The translations under genes were made by a program, and so were the position numbers. This document shows, piece by piece, positions 1-7,041 of a stretch of 16,891 nucleotides of DNA (its first letter is position 1; each line of letters opens with the position of its first letter). The notes beneath the pieces were generated by a model, which saw only the letters and a program-made list of their open reading frames with translations, did not search any database and was not told where the DNA came from. The DNA comes from Planctomycetaceae bacterium (lineage in GTDB: Bacteria > Planctomycetota > Planctomycetia > Pirellulales > Thermoguttaceae): the NCBI GenBank assembly GCA_031276415.1, contig JAISNF010000363.1, positions 1 through 16,891 on the forward strand, given 5' to 3'.

Positions 1-43
1 ATTTTCATTTCATTTTTTATTTTCAAATGTGAGGAGTTTTGCA

Positions 44-961
44 ATGAGAACCGTTTATTTGTTTATAATTTTGTTGTTTGTTTCTTGCGGGGTGTTTGCT
101 GAAGAATCGGAACCGATTCGGATTTTGTCGATTAATGTTCGGTTATCTACTGCCAACGACGGTGAAAATTCATGGGCAAATCGGAAAGAATTTTTGACTG
201 ATGTCATCGCCGAAGGTTCATACGATTTTGTTGGTTCGCAGGAAACAGTTGTTGATCCGCGACCGGAATATAATCAAGTCGATTATATTGTTTCTAAAAT
301 GCCGGCTTATGGTTCGTTGTGGCTTTCCCGCGAAAAAACGCCGGAAAAAGGCGAAGCCATGTTGATTCTTTGGAAAAAAGAACGTTGGAAAATTGATGAA
401 ACGGATAAAGGAACTTTCTGGCTTTCCAATACGCCGGACATTCCCGGATCAAAAACTGATCCCAAAGCCGGTTGTCCGCGTTGTGTAACTTTTGGGCTTT
501 TTCACGAACTTAAAAACGGAAAAGCGACCGGTTACAAAATTTATGTTTATAATACTCATTACGACCATGTAAGCGAAGAAGCCCGGCAACGCGGTGCCAA
601 ATTGTTAATGGAACGCATTTTTGCACGAAAAAATAAGGAGATTCCGGTCGTGGCAATGGGCGATCTCAATTGTGGTGAAAAAAGTCCGGCGATTCGGTAC
701 ATGCAAGGCGATTCGATGACGCTTGATGATACGGAAATTAAATCGCCGTTTGCATTGATTGACACATTTCGTGCAGCCAATCCCAACGCAACAGAAGTTG
801 GAACTTTTAACGGTTTCAAATCTCCCGGTAAGGAAAAAATTGATTATATTTTCGTTTCTGCTCCGCTGAAAACGGTTTCGTCCAAGATTATCAAAACGCA
901 ACGAAATAATCGTTACCCAACCGATCATTTTCCGATTGAAACGGTTATTCAATGGCGATAA
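44..961 (+). CDS. Secreted endonuclease/exonuclease/phosphatase-family hydrolase
   Basis: The 305-residue product belongs to the EEP (DNase I-like/sphingomyelinase-like) fold, which cleaves phosphodiester bonds with a divalent metal. The substrate cannot be read from sequence. Family landmarks are present in order: SINVR with Asn31, GSQE with the metal-binding Glu67, YNTHYDH with His172, GDLN with Asp207 and Asn209, DYIFVS with Asp267, and the terminal TDHFP with the catalytic Asp294-His295 pair. Residues 1-19 form a signal peptide (hydrophobic core YLFIILLFV, then VFAEE), so it acts outside the cytoplasm. I chose the ATG at 44 because a GAGGAG ribosome site lies seven bases upstream. The in-frame GTG at 29 overlaps that site. 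It stands alone, with a repeat-filled spacer behind it. All catalytic motifs are intact, so activity is likely. Nuclease, phosphoinositide phosphatase and sphingomyelinase roles remain open. Confidence 0.9.
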   Translation: MRTVYLFIILLFVSCGVFAEESEPIRILSINVRLSTANDGENSWANRKEFLTDVIAEGSYDFVGSQETVVDPRPEYNQVDYIVSKMPAYGSLWLSREKTPEKGEAMLILWKKERWKIDETDKGTFWLSNTPDIPGSKTDPKAGCPRCVTFGLFHELKNGKATGYKIYVYNTHYDHVSEEARQRGAKLLMERIFARKNKEIPVVAMGDLNCGEKSPAIRYMQGDSMTLDDTEIKSPFALIDTFRAANPNATEVGTFNGFKSPGKEKIDYIFVSAPLKTVSSKIIKTQRNNRYPTDHFPIETVIQWR

Positions 962-972
962 TACAATAATGA

Positions 973-1011
973 GAACTTTTAAAAACCACAAATATATTTT
1001 TATTAACCACA
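973..1011 (+). repeat. 39-bp dispersed block (module R3), copy 1
   Basis: The block runs from GAACTTTTAAAAACC to ATTAACCACA. It matches the reverse complement of 9333-9371 at about 37 of 39 positions. Its last seven bases form the left end of the R1 element that follows directly. Confidence 0.75.
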
Positions 1012-1127
1012 GGAACATAGAGGAATTTTTTAATTGGAATCAAAATGTTAGTTTTAATTATCATTGATTTTTGATCTAAAATAATTTTTAAAATTTCCTT
1101 TCTGTGAACTCTGTGTCCTCTGTGGTT
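1005..1127 (+). repeat. R1 dispersed element, copy A, with terminal inverted repeats
   Basis: This 123-bp noncoding element begins AACCACAGGAACATAGAGG and ends with TCTGTGTCCTCTGTGGTT, an imperfect inverted repeat. The AT-rich core (GGAATCAAAATGTTA, then TTTTTGATCTAAAATAA) is shared with copies at 13015-13146 and 15768-15906. It carries no coding sequence. It fills most of the spacer before the GH2-like gene, so any promoter for that gene must lie in it or in the 60 bp after it. Confidence 0.85.
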
Positions 1128-1190
1128 TTAAAAAGTAAATTTGTGTTTTTAGAAGTACTTTAAAGATAAAATAAAAAGATGGAATAAAGG

Positions 1191-3035
1191 ATGATTATAA
1201 TACGAACAATTATTTTTGTAATTTTTTTTCTGTATGTTGGATCGTTTATTGTTGCGCAACAGTTGATTCAGCAAGGCGGTGTAGCGGTATTACCGATGAA
1301 TGCCGGTCATTCGCCGCGTATCAATTTTTTGAAAACGCTTTGGGGAAAAGATGTTTCGCCTGATAAAGTTCATCCTGAATATCCGAGACCCAATTTGGTA
1401 CGAAAAAATTGGTTGAATTTGAATGGTCTTTGGGATTGGAAAGACGGGAGCCGACCGGTTCCGTTGGATATTACGGAGTCTAATCGTTACGACGGACAGA
1501 TTTTGGTTCCATTTCCTGTTGGTTCCACGCTTTCAGGAGTTGGCAGATTTTTTGAACGAATAATATATCGCCGTTTTTTTACACTTCCCGAAGAGTGGTC
1601 GAAAGAAGACCGGATTCTTCTCCATTTTGGAGCGGTTGATTGGGAAGCGGTTATTTGGGTCAATGGTCGTCAGGTGGGAACACATCGCGGCGGTTATGAC
1701 GCATTTTCGTTCGATATTACAGATTATCTCAAAGACACGCAAACGGGAGCGAATGAATTGGTTGTTCATGTTTTTGATCCGAGCGATCATGGCAAACAGC
1801 CGCGCGGTAAACAATCAACGAATCCGTCTGGAATTTGGTATTCACCGGTTTCCGGTATTTGGCAAACGGTTTGGCTTGAACCGGTTCCGCCGGATTATTT
1901 ACAAAGTGTACGATTTTTGCCGGATTATGAAACGGGAATTGTAACGATTTTTCCTGTGGTGGACAAACCGCGAAAGGATTTAACTGTAACAGTGGAGGCT
2001 TTTGACGGAGAAGAACTTGTTGCGGAAGTTTTTGGCGGCAGTGACGGAGCGCTTTTGATGTGTTTTGACAAAAGCGGCTTGAAATCGTGGTCGCCTGATT
2101 CGCCGTATCTTTATCAACTTCGTGTTTGTCTTCTTGACAAGGATGTTCCGGTTGATCAGGTTGGCAGTTATTTTGCGTTTCGTAAAATAAGTCTTTCCCA
2201 AGATCAACAAGGTTTTTCACGAATTTGTCTGAACGATAAAATTTTGTTTCAAATGGGTATTATTGATCAGGGATATTGGCCTGATGGTTTATACACTCCG
2301 CCGTCTGACGATGCGGTACGGATGGATATTCGTGTTGCAAAATCGCTTGGATTTAATGTAATTCGTAAACATCTCAAGATTGAGCCGGCACGTTGGTATT
2401 ATTGGTGTGATCGTTTGGGAATGCTTGTTTGGCAGGACATGCCCAACGGAGAAAACCGAACACCGGACGCACAAAATCAATTTCGGGAAGAGTTACAAAA
2501 AATGGTTCAATCGCTTTCGGTTCATCCTTCGGTTGTTCTTTGGACGATTTTCAACGAAGGTGCCGGACAGCATCACACGGAGCAATATGTTGAGATGATC
2601 AACAAACTTGATCCGTTGCGGCTTGTGAATGGTGCCGGCGGTTGGATTGATGTTGGAGTGGGACATTTGAATGATTCTCATAAATTTCCTGGTCCTGAAA
2701 TGCCGAAACCTGATTCGCATCGAGCATCGGTGATTGGTTCTTTTGGAGGATTCACATTGGTTCCGCCGACAGAAAATCTCTGGACACCGGACACTTGGGG
2801 CTTTCAACATGTTCCAGATTCTGAAACGTTATTTAAGCGTTACCTGATGTTACATGAAGAGTTGCGCCGTTTGATTCGGGAACAAGGGCTTGCCGGAGCG
2901 ATCTTTCACCAACTTACGGATGTTGAATCGGAATGTAACGGATTAACAAGTTATGATCGTGTCCTGTTAAAAATTCCGCCGGAAGAGTTTGAAAAAATTA
3001 ACCGCGAAACAATTCGTATTGGTAACAGTTTTTAA
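1191..3035 (+). CDS. Secreted glycoside hydrolase family 2-like protein with altered active site
   Basis: The 614-residue protein has a signal peptide (residues 1-22, IIFVIFFLYVGSFIVAQQ). A GH2 sugar-binding domain follows at about 65-235 (WLNLNGLWDW, VWINGR-type VNGRQVGTHRGGYD, PSGIWY). Next come an Ig-like beta-sandwich at about 236-335 and a TIM barrel from about 340 to the end (GFNVIRKHLK, WCDRLGMLVWQDMP, HPSVVLWTIFNEG). GH2 enzymes hydrolyse beta-galactosides, glucuronides or related glycans by a retaining mechanism. The acid/base candidate Glu456 in FNEG is present. The later motif, which in related proteins reads GEFGG with the nucleophile Glu, reads GSFGG here, with Ser517 (codon TCT at 2739-2741). 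The FNEGWGQ-type motif has Ala in place of Trp. The reading frame is otherwise full length. It may be an inactive or binding-only homologue. Substrate unknown. Confidence 0.88.
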   Translation: MIIIRTIIFVIFFLYVGSFIVAQQLIQQGGVAVLPMNAGHSPRINFLKTLWGKDVSPDKVHPEYPRPNLVRKNWLNLNGLWDWKDGSRPVPLDITESNRYDGQILVPFPVGSTLSGVGRFFERIIYRRFFTLPEEWSKEDRILLHFGAVDWEAVIWVNGRQVGTHRGGYDAFSFDITDYLKDTQTGANELVVHVFDPSDHGKQPRGKQSTNPSGIWYSPVSGIWQTVWLEPVPPDYLQSVRFLPDYETGIVTIFPVVDKPRKDLTVTVEAFDGEELVAEVFGGSDGALLMCFDKSGLKSWSPDSPYLYQLRVCLLDKDVPVDQVGSYFAFRKISLSQDQQGFSRICLNDKILFQMGIIDQGYWPDGLYTPPSDDAVRMDIRVAKSLGFNVIRKHLKIEPARWYYWCDRLGMLVWQDMPNGENRTPDAQNQFREELQKMVQSLSVHPSVVLWTIFNEGAGQHHTEQYVEMINKLDPLRLVNGAGGWIDVGVGHLNDSHKFPGPEMPKPDSHRASVIGSFGGFTLVPPTENLWTPDTWGFQHVPDSETLFKRYLMLHEELRRLIREQGLAGAIFHQLTDVESECNGLTSYDRVLLKIPPEEFEKINRETIRIGNSF

Positions 3036-3044
3036 TCAAAATAT

Positions 3045-3074
3045 AAATATTATTTCAACAAGTAATATTTTTTT
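3045..3074 (+). terminator. Possible weak terminator after the GH2-like gene
   Basis: AAATATTA (3045-3052) and TAATATTT (3063-3070) form an 8-bp stem with a 10-base loop, and the T run continues to 3074. It lies ten bases past the stop codon. The stem is all A-T, so termination would be inefficient and HPt/GNAT read-through is possible. Confidence 0.35.
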
Positions 3075-3092
3075 GTAACAACAAAAATTTTT

Positions 3093-3404
3093 ATGAATAC
3101 AGATCATTCATTAATTCATTCAAATCTTGCGTCTGATAAGGATCTTCATGAAATTCTTTTGATGTACATTGAGGAGATGCCGGACAGAATTGCGAAGTTG
3201 GAACGCGAGTTTTCATTACGGAATTGGGCGGAGTTACGTACTGCGGCTCATCAACTCAAGGGTTCTGCCGGAAGTCATGGATTTACCGAAATCAGTCTTG
3301 TGGCAATGGAACTCGAAACCGCCTTAAAAACAAAGCAACCGGAAGAACAAATCCAAATTATTGTACAACAATTGATCGATCTTTGCCGTCGTATCGCAGA
3401 ATAA
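3093..3404 (+). CDS. Orphan histidine phosphotransfer (HPt) domain protein
   Basis: The 103 residues make up a single HPt four-helix-bundle domain. The signature RTAAHQLKGSAGS places the phosphorylatable histidine at residue 53, followed by the conserved Lys56 and Gly-rich turn. HPt proteins relay phosphate between response-regulator receiver domains and hybrid kinases in the cytoplasm. No kinase or receiver is encoded in this window, so its partners lie elsewhere. There is no good ribosome-binding sequence before the ATG at 3093, which is common in AT-rich planctomycete-like genomes. The GNAT-type gene starts about 16-30 bases after its stop on the same strand, so the two are probably cotranscribed. 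Confidence 0.88.
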   Translation: MNTDHSLIHSNLASDKDLHEILLMYIEEMPDRIAKLEREFSLRNWAELRTAAHQLKGSAGSHGFTEISLVAMELETALKTKQPEEQIQIIVQQLIDLCRRIAE

Positions 3405-3434
3405 CACAAAATTAAAATCGTGTTCGCAAACAAT

Positions 3435-4370
3435 ATGACAGTGGAAATATCTAATCCCAGTTCACAAGAACTTGAAGAAACTTTACGTTTCGCATTTGGG
3501 CATCTTCCTGAAAATGAATTGACAATACGAACTAATTCTATGTTGGAACAATATCATTTAGGAACGCTCAGCCTCGAAGGAATTTTTCAAGCAAAAATAC
3601 AAGATCAACGAATCGGTGCTTTTTTTTCACAATTACGGATTGATCAAACGGTTTTATCATGGGTTCCGATTATGAAGGATGGTTTTTCCATTGAATTATT
3701 TTTCGAACCGTTTATGGCGTTTTGTTGCAAAAATCAAGTAATTGCGGTGTTGGCATTGGTTGATCTTGGTCAGCAATTTGATGAAACAACATTAGTTTCT
3801 GCCGGAAAATTTGAATTATTGTCCGATTTAATTTATTTGGTTCTTCCCGTTACGGCAACAACGGAGGATTCTGATTTTACAGGGGAACTCGAATTTTTTC
3901 CAATGAGTTATTTTTCCGAAGACGTATTCGAACCAATGGCTGAACTGGTTCACGCAACTTATCGAAACACACGTGATTTTCCGCAACTCATGCAAATCGC
4001 ACCGGTCAAACAGGTTTTACAAATGTATCAATCAGGACAAATTTTTTTGCCCGAACTCTGGTTTTTTGTGCGGAAAGAGAATCAAAATATCGGAGTTCTT
4101 TTAATGACCGATCAGCCGGAAGAACAAATCGAACTGACTTACATGGGACTAATTGAAGAAGCACGCGGACATGGTTATTCGCGAGAAATTGTACGGTATG
4201 CCAAACGAATTGCCGGTCTTCGAAAACGCCTTTTTCTGTTGACATCGGTTGATGAACAAAATATCAACGCTCTTAAAACTTATCTTTCTCAAGGGTTTCG
4301 TGTTTGGGACAGAAAAAATATTTACGTAAAATTTCTAAAACAAGAATGTAATGATAATGATAAAATGTAA
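3435..4370 (+). CDS. GNAT-family N-acetyltransferase-like protein
   Basis: The 311-residue protein looks like two acetyltransferase-type halves. The C-terminal half (about 180-311) carries GNAT hallmarks: a beta strand with LTYMGLIEEARGHGYSREIV, where the R-G-H-G-Y segment corresponds to the acetyl-CoA pyrophosphate loop (motif A), then SVDEQNINALKTYLSQGF, the typical N-x-x-A-x-x-x-Y-x-x-x-G-F motif B. The N-terminal half has no motif I can name and may be a degenerate GNAT repeat. The acceptor substrate is unknown. I prefer the ATG at 3435; an in-frame GTG at 3420 would add five residues, and neither has a clear ribosome site. It follows the HPt gene closely. Mycothiol synthase-like bi-domain proteins share this layout, but that function is not claimed. 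Confidence 0.75.
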   Translation: MTVEISNPSSQELEETLRFAFGHLPENELTIRTNSMLEQYHLGTLSLEGIFQAKIQDQRIGAFFSQLRIDQTVLSWVPIMKDGFSIELFFEPFMAFCCKNQVIAVLALVDLGQQFDETTLVSAGKFELLSDLIYLVLPVTATTEDSDFTGELEFFPMSYFSEDVFEPMAELVHATYRNTRDFPQLMQIAPVKQVLQMYQSGQIFLPELWFFVRKENQNIGVLLMTDQPEEQIELTYMGLIEEARGHGYSREIVRYAKRIAGLRKRLFLLTSVDEQNINALKTYLSQGFRVWDRKNIYVKFLKQECNDNDKM

Positions 4371-4414
4371 TAATAAAATAGAAAAAAAATATTGATACAA
4401 AATAAAAAAAAGTT

Positions 4415-4483
4415 GTCCGCAGATTATGCTGATAATCGCAGATAATTTTGAACGATTATTTTGAACAATAATTTTTTTGCGGA
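4415..4483. repeat. R2 palindromic element, degenerate copy a
   Basis: The left arm GTCCGCAGATTATGCTGAT followed by AATCGCAGATAA matches the left half of the better-preserved copy at 9233-9322. The right arm has decayed to TTTGCGGA. It lies between the convergent GNAT and hpnC genes. Confidence 0.65.
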
Positions 4484-4499
4484 TTTTTTGTAATATTTT

Positions 4500-4531
4500 C
4501 AGTTTACCAACCGTTCAGTTTACCAGCCGTA
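4500..4531. repeat. 16-bp tandem duplication across the hpnC stop
   Basis: CAGTTTACCAACCGTT at 4500-4515 is followed by CAGTTTACCAGCCGTA at 4516-4531, 14 of 16 positions identical. The stop codon of the minus-strand hpnC gene lies in the second unit, so the duplication placed a second in-frame-looking TAA just downstream. Confidence 0.75.
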
Positions 4532-5449
4532 TTTTGAAAAAAACATCCAGGTATTGATAAGCAATTGGAGTTTTGTCCATCGTGAAACAGTGGGGCGTTG
4601 GTTTAAGACGTTGTAGCCGTTCTTTTCGATAGCGTCGAGAATCGCCAAACCGCCCCGAATAAAAAGAGCAATATCCGCCCGAACCGTTTTCGGAACAGAA
4701 TTAACTAACGGAACTCCGGCTCGTAATCTTAAACGCGCATCGGCAACCAAATATTGTAGCATTTTACGAAACATTGAAGAATCCCAAAGATTTTCAATAT
4801 CAACACCAAATTGTTCTGCAATCGATTGCGGAATGTAACAACGTCCAATTTCCGTATCACGCGCAATATCCTGCCAAAAATTAGCAAGTTGTAATCCTGT
4901 ACAGATTGAATCCGACCAAGAGAGTTGTTCCGGCGTCGGCTCTGTTTCGCAAACGAGATGAAGCACAATACGCCCCACCGGATTGGCAGAATACCGGCAA
5001 TAATCAAGCAGTTCGTCAAAATCTGCGTAACGAAATTGAATCTGATCACGGCGAAAAGCAACCAGTAAATCGGCAAACGGTTGTTTTGGCAACTTAAATT
5101 GTTCGAGAATTTTTCGCAACGCAATATAAACCGGATGATTCGGCACCGGTTTGTCCGGTTGAAAACAATCATCAAGTCCTTGCTCCCACCAACGGAGATA
5201 TTCGAGCGATTGCAAGCGTGATTCGTCGCTCCCGTCGTGTTCGTCGCTAAGATCGTCAGCCCACCGACAATAAGCATAAACAACCTGAAACGGCTGACGA
5301 AGTTTTTTCGGTAACAACCAACCGGCAACACTGAAATTTTCGTAATGCCGTAACGTCAACCGTTTACAGTAAGCAAATGCTTCCGTTTCAGAAATCGGTT
5401 TTTGGGAAATCCCATGCAGTCCGAATTGTTTAAGTTCTTCGGAGAACAT
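4520..5449 (-). CDS. hpnC: HpnC-type hydroxysqualene synthase (squalene/phytoene synthase family)
   Basis: The 309-residue enzyme belongs to the trans-isoprenyl diphosphate synthase family. In the three-step bacterial route, HpnD makes presqualene diphosphate, HpnC converts it to hydroxysqualene and HpnE reduces that to squalene, the hopanoid precursor. Visible motifs are YENFSVAGWLLPKKLR at 36-51, the first Asp-rich motif YCRWADDLSDE at 60-70, YCRYSANPVGR at 150-160, and the second Asp-rich motif QLANFWQDIARD at 187-198 followed by GRCYIP. The YENF...WLLP opening and the NFWQD-GRCYIP region favour HpnC over HpnD or phytoene synthase. Length is normal. The ATG at 5449 is the only good start. 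No hpnD or hpnE is adjacent, so the pathway genes are dispersed. Confidence 0.85.
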   Translation of the reverse strand: MFSEELKQFGLHGISQKPISETEAFAYCKRLTLRHYENFSVAGWLLPKKLRQPFQVVYAYCRWADDLSDEHDGSDESRLQSLEYLRWWEQGLDDCFQPDKPVPNHPVYIALRKILEQFKLPKQPFADLLVAFRRDQIQFRYADFDELLDYCRYSANPVGRIVLHLVCETEPTPEQLSWSDSICTGLQLANFWQDIARDTEIGRCYIPQSIAEQFGVDIENLWDSSMFRKMLQYLVADARLRLRAGVPLVNSVPKTVRADIALFIRGGLAILDAIEKNGYNVLNQRPTVSRWTKLQLLINTWMFFSKYGW

Positions 5450-5490
5450 TGCAACTCAATATTTGAACAAAAATAAACCGATAAATAAAC

Positions 5491-5521
5491 GCAACACAAA
5501 CTTATTCGTTGTTTGTGTTGC
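5491..5521 (-). terminator. Hairpin between the PEP-CTERM gene and hpnC
   Basis: GCAACACAAAC (5491-5501) and GTTTGTGTTGC (5511-5521) form a perfect 11-bp stem with a 9-base loop. Read on the minus strand it lies downstream of the PEP-CTERM gene and is followed by a T-rich run (GTTTATTTATCGGTTTATTT). It is therefore a plausible terminator for that gene, sitting about 40 bases upstream of the hpnC start. Confidence 0.55.
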
Positions 5522-5632
5522 ACAAAACAGATTGAAATATTTTAATCCTGTCGGTTTGCTGCGATTAAATTTCGGGATTCAATTTTATCTGAGCAGGATT
5601 TTTTTGATACACTATTTTATTGTGAAACGTTT

Positions 5633-5660
5633 TATGAATGAATAACTATGAATGAATAAC
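5633..5660. repeat. 14-bp exact tandem duplication across the PEP-CTERM gene stop
   Basis: TATGAATGAATAAC occurs twice in a row at 5633-5646 and 5647-5660. The minus-strand stop codon TAG (5646-5648) falls at the junction. The last codons of the gene (VIHS) are inside the duplication. Confidence 0.85.
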
Positions 5661-6470
5661 ATTTTTCCGAATGCGGCGGCGCAACCAAGGCAGAGCGGCA
5701 ATTCCAATTCCGAATATTAACATTGTTGCCGGTTCCGGTGTAATAGGACTCACTACGGAAATAAGTGTTTGACTAACATCAATACCGCCTTCAGCGACAT
5801 AAATAGTCAAATTATGATCGGTTATCGTATCAAATCCGAGTGAGTCCCATGTAATTGTTCCGGTAATAGCATTCAACCAGGAATTTACAATGCCGACAGT
5901 TGCATTATAGTAATCATGATCGTAAACAGCATCTTTACGATTATTAGGATCAGGATACTTTGCAGCATTATCAATACCAAACGCACCATCTGCAATATTC
6001 AACTCTCCGCTTGTTTCATGTACAATTTCCCAAACAACCAATTGATAAAAATAAGCGTTTGCATCATCAATGATATTTCCATTTACATCGTAAATTGTCG
6101 AGTAAACATGGGAGAAAAATGAATTTAACGCATCTTTTTGTGCTTGGGTGTACAAAGTCATACTCGGCGAGTCCAAAGCAACCGCATCATATTCTTGTCC
6201 GATCAACGGATCTCTAAAGTCTTCTGAGGTTTGCGTAAAATAGTCCACACAAAAAACACGAAAATTCTGGTCTGTATCCTCATTCGTGGCTTTAATACTT
6301 TCAGCGTCATGCCAACCATTATTATTTGTTTCATTTATCATGTGAAAATAATGGACATAAGGACGCCACGAACTATGGTCATAGTAAAGCGTATCACTGT
6401 ACACTTGGTTTGCTGAACTAATGACCATTCCCAAACTCACAATCATCAGAAAACGATACATAGTATCCAT
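5646..6470 (-). CDS. PEP-CTERM sorted exported protein
   Basis: The 274-residue product has a signal peptide (FLMIVSLGMVISSANQVYS) and a C-terminal PEP-CTERM sorting tail. The tail has Pro-Glu-Pro at about 245-247, the hydrophobic stretch MLIFGIGIAALPW, and the basic end LRRRIRKN. Such proteins are processed by an exosortase and displayed on the surface or released. The mature region is rich in Asp, Asn and Tyr (NETNNNGWHD, DPNNRKDAVYDHDYYN) and has no catalytic motif I recognise, so the role is unknown. I use the ATG at 6470, since GAGGG lies about ten bases upstream; an in-frame TTG at 6509 would add 13 residues and encode that ribosome site. A sigma-54-type promoter lies at 6575-6593. No exosortase gene is in the window. 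Confidence 0.85.
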   Translation of the reverse strand: MDTMYRFLMIVSLGMVISSANQVYSDTLYYDHSSWRPYVHYFHMINETNNNGWHDAESIKATNEDTDQNFRVFCVDYFTQTSEDFRDPLIGQEYDAVALDSPSMTLYTQAQKDALNSFFSHVYSTIYDVNGNIIDDANAYFYQLVVWEIVHETSGELNIADGAFGIDNAAKYPDPNNRKDAVYDHDYYNATVGIVNSWLNAITGTITWDSLGFDTITDHNLTIYVAEGGIDVSQTLISVVSPITPEPATMLIFGIGIAALPWLRRRIRKNVIHS

Positions 6471-6512
6471 GATAATCACCCTCAATTGAATATTAATGGT
6501 TTTAACCAATAC

Positions 6513-6525
6513 GTTGTGTTACAAC
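6513..6525. other. Small hairpin in the PEP-CTERM gene leader
   Basis: GTTGT, a three-base loop and ACAAC form a 5-bp stem. It would lie in the untranslated leader about 45 bases before the start codon if transcription begins near 6566. It is short and may be chance. Confidence 0.3.
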
Positions 6526-6574
6526 AGCGAATTAGACGGACAACTACATTTACATTTTAGTAGTTAATATTTAA

Positions 6575-6593
6575 TATGCAAAAAATATGCCAA
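6575..6593 (-). promoter_or_regulatory. Candidate sigma-54 (-24/-12) promoter for the PEP-CTERM gene
   Basis: On the minus strand the sequence is TTGGCATATTTTTTGCATA. The GG (6591-6590) and GC (6579-6578) dinucleotides are separated by exactly ten bases, and the flanks match TTGGCA and TTGCA, the sigma-54 consensus elements. Transcription would begin near 6566 and give a leader of about 95 bases. An enhancer-binding activator site was not identified. Confidence 0.55.
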
Positions 6594-7041
6594 TTAAAAA
6601 AACGAACATATTTTTGCAAATTGTTAAAATCGCTGTAAAATCCAAACAAAAAAATCATGTAATCCTTTATTATAAATGATCTTATGAAGAATTTTATTTT
6701 ATAAAAAATTTTCGGATTTTTTTTGAAATACTGTATCTTGCAAAAAAATACAAATTAAGGATCAATATTTTCACAAAATGTATCGTTTTGAAACAAAAAA
6801 ATTCTTTTGAATATTGGAGAATATTATTGTTGTCAGGAAATTATCCGGCAAATATGGCTACGAATAATAACATATTCCGTAATCATCGCCCACAAGTATT
6901 ACATTTTTATCATCATTCATGAAAATTTTCAAGATGTCCGACTTTTTTTGGAATTTCAACTCCTCTTAAAATCCTTGTTTACAGACGGAAAAACGGTTGA
7001 AAATCGGAATAAAAAACAATCACCAAACCGCAGATGTATCA
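6594..7041. other. AT-rich gene-free spacer between asnB and the PEP-CTERM promoter
   Basis: I see no supported gene here. Short open stretches exist, for example about 37 codons around 6809-6920 on the plus strand containing NYPANMATNNNIF, but none has a ribosome site or a recognisable family. No repeat module from the rest of the window occurs in it. It holds the 3' flank of asnB without a clear terminator hairpin. Confidence 0.5.

Noticed and set aside
29..43. GTG start for the first gene
   Set aside because: The GTG overlaps the GAGGAG ribosome site that serves the ATG at 44, and the ATG gives a standard signal peptide.
44..103. Lipoprotein signal at FVSC in the first gene
   Set aside because: The Cys at residue 15 comes too early and the -3 position is Phe, so the lipobox rule is not met; a normal signal peptide is more likely.
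5463..5645. 60-codon plus-strand open frame downstream of the hpnC start region
   Set aside because: It starts with no ribosome site, spans the 11-bp hairpin and decayed AATCCTG-type repeats, ends in the 14-bp duplication and has low-complexity composition.
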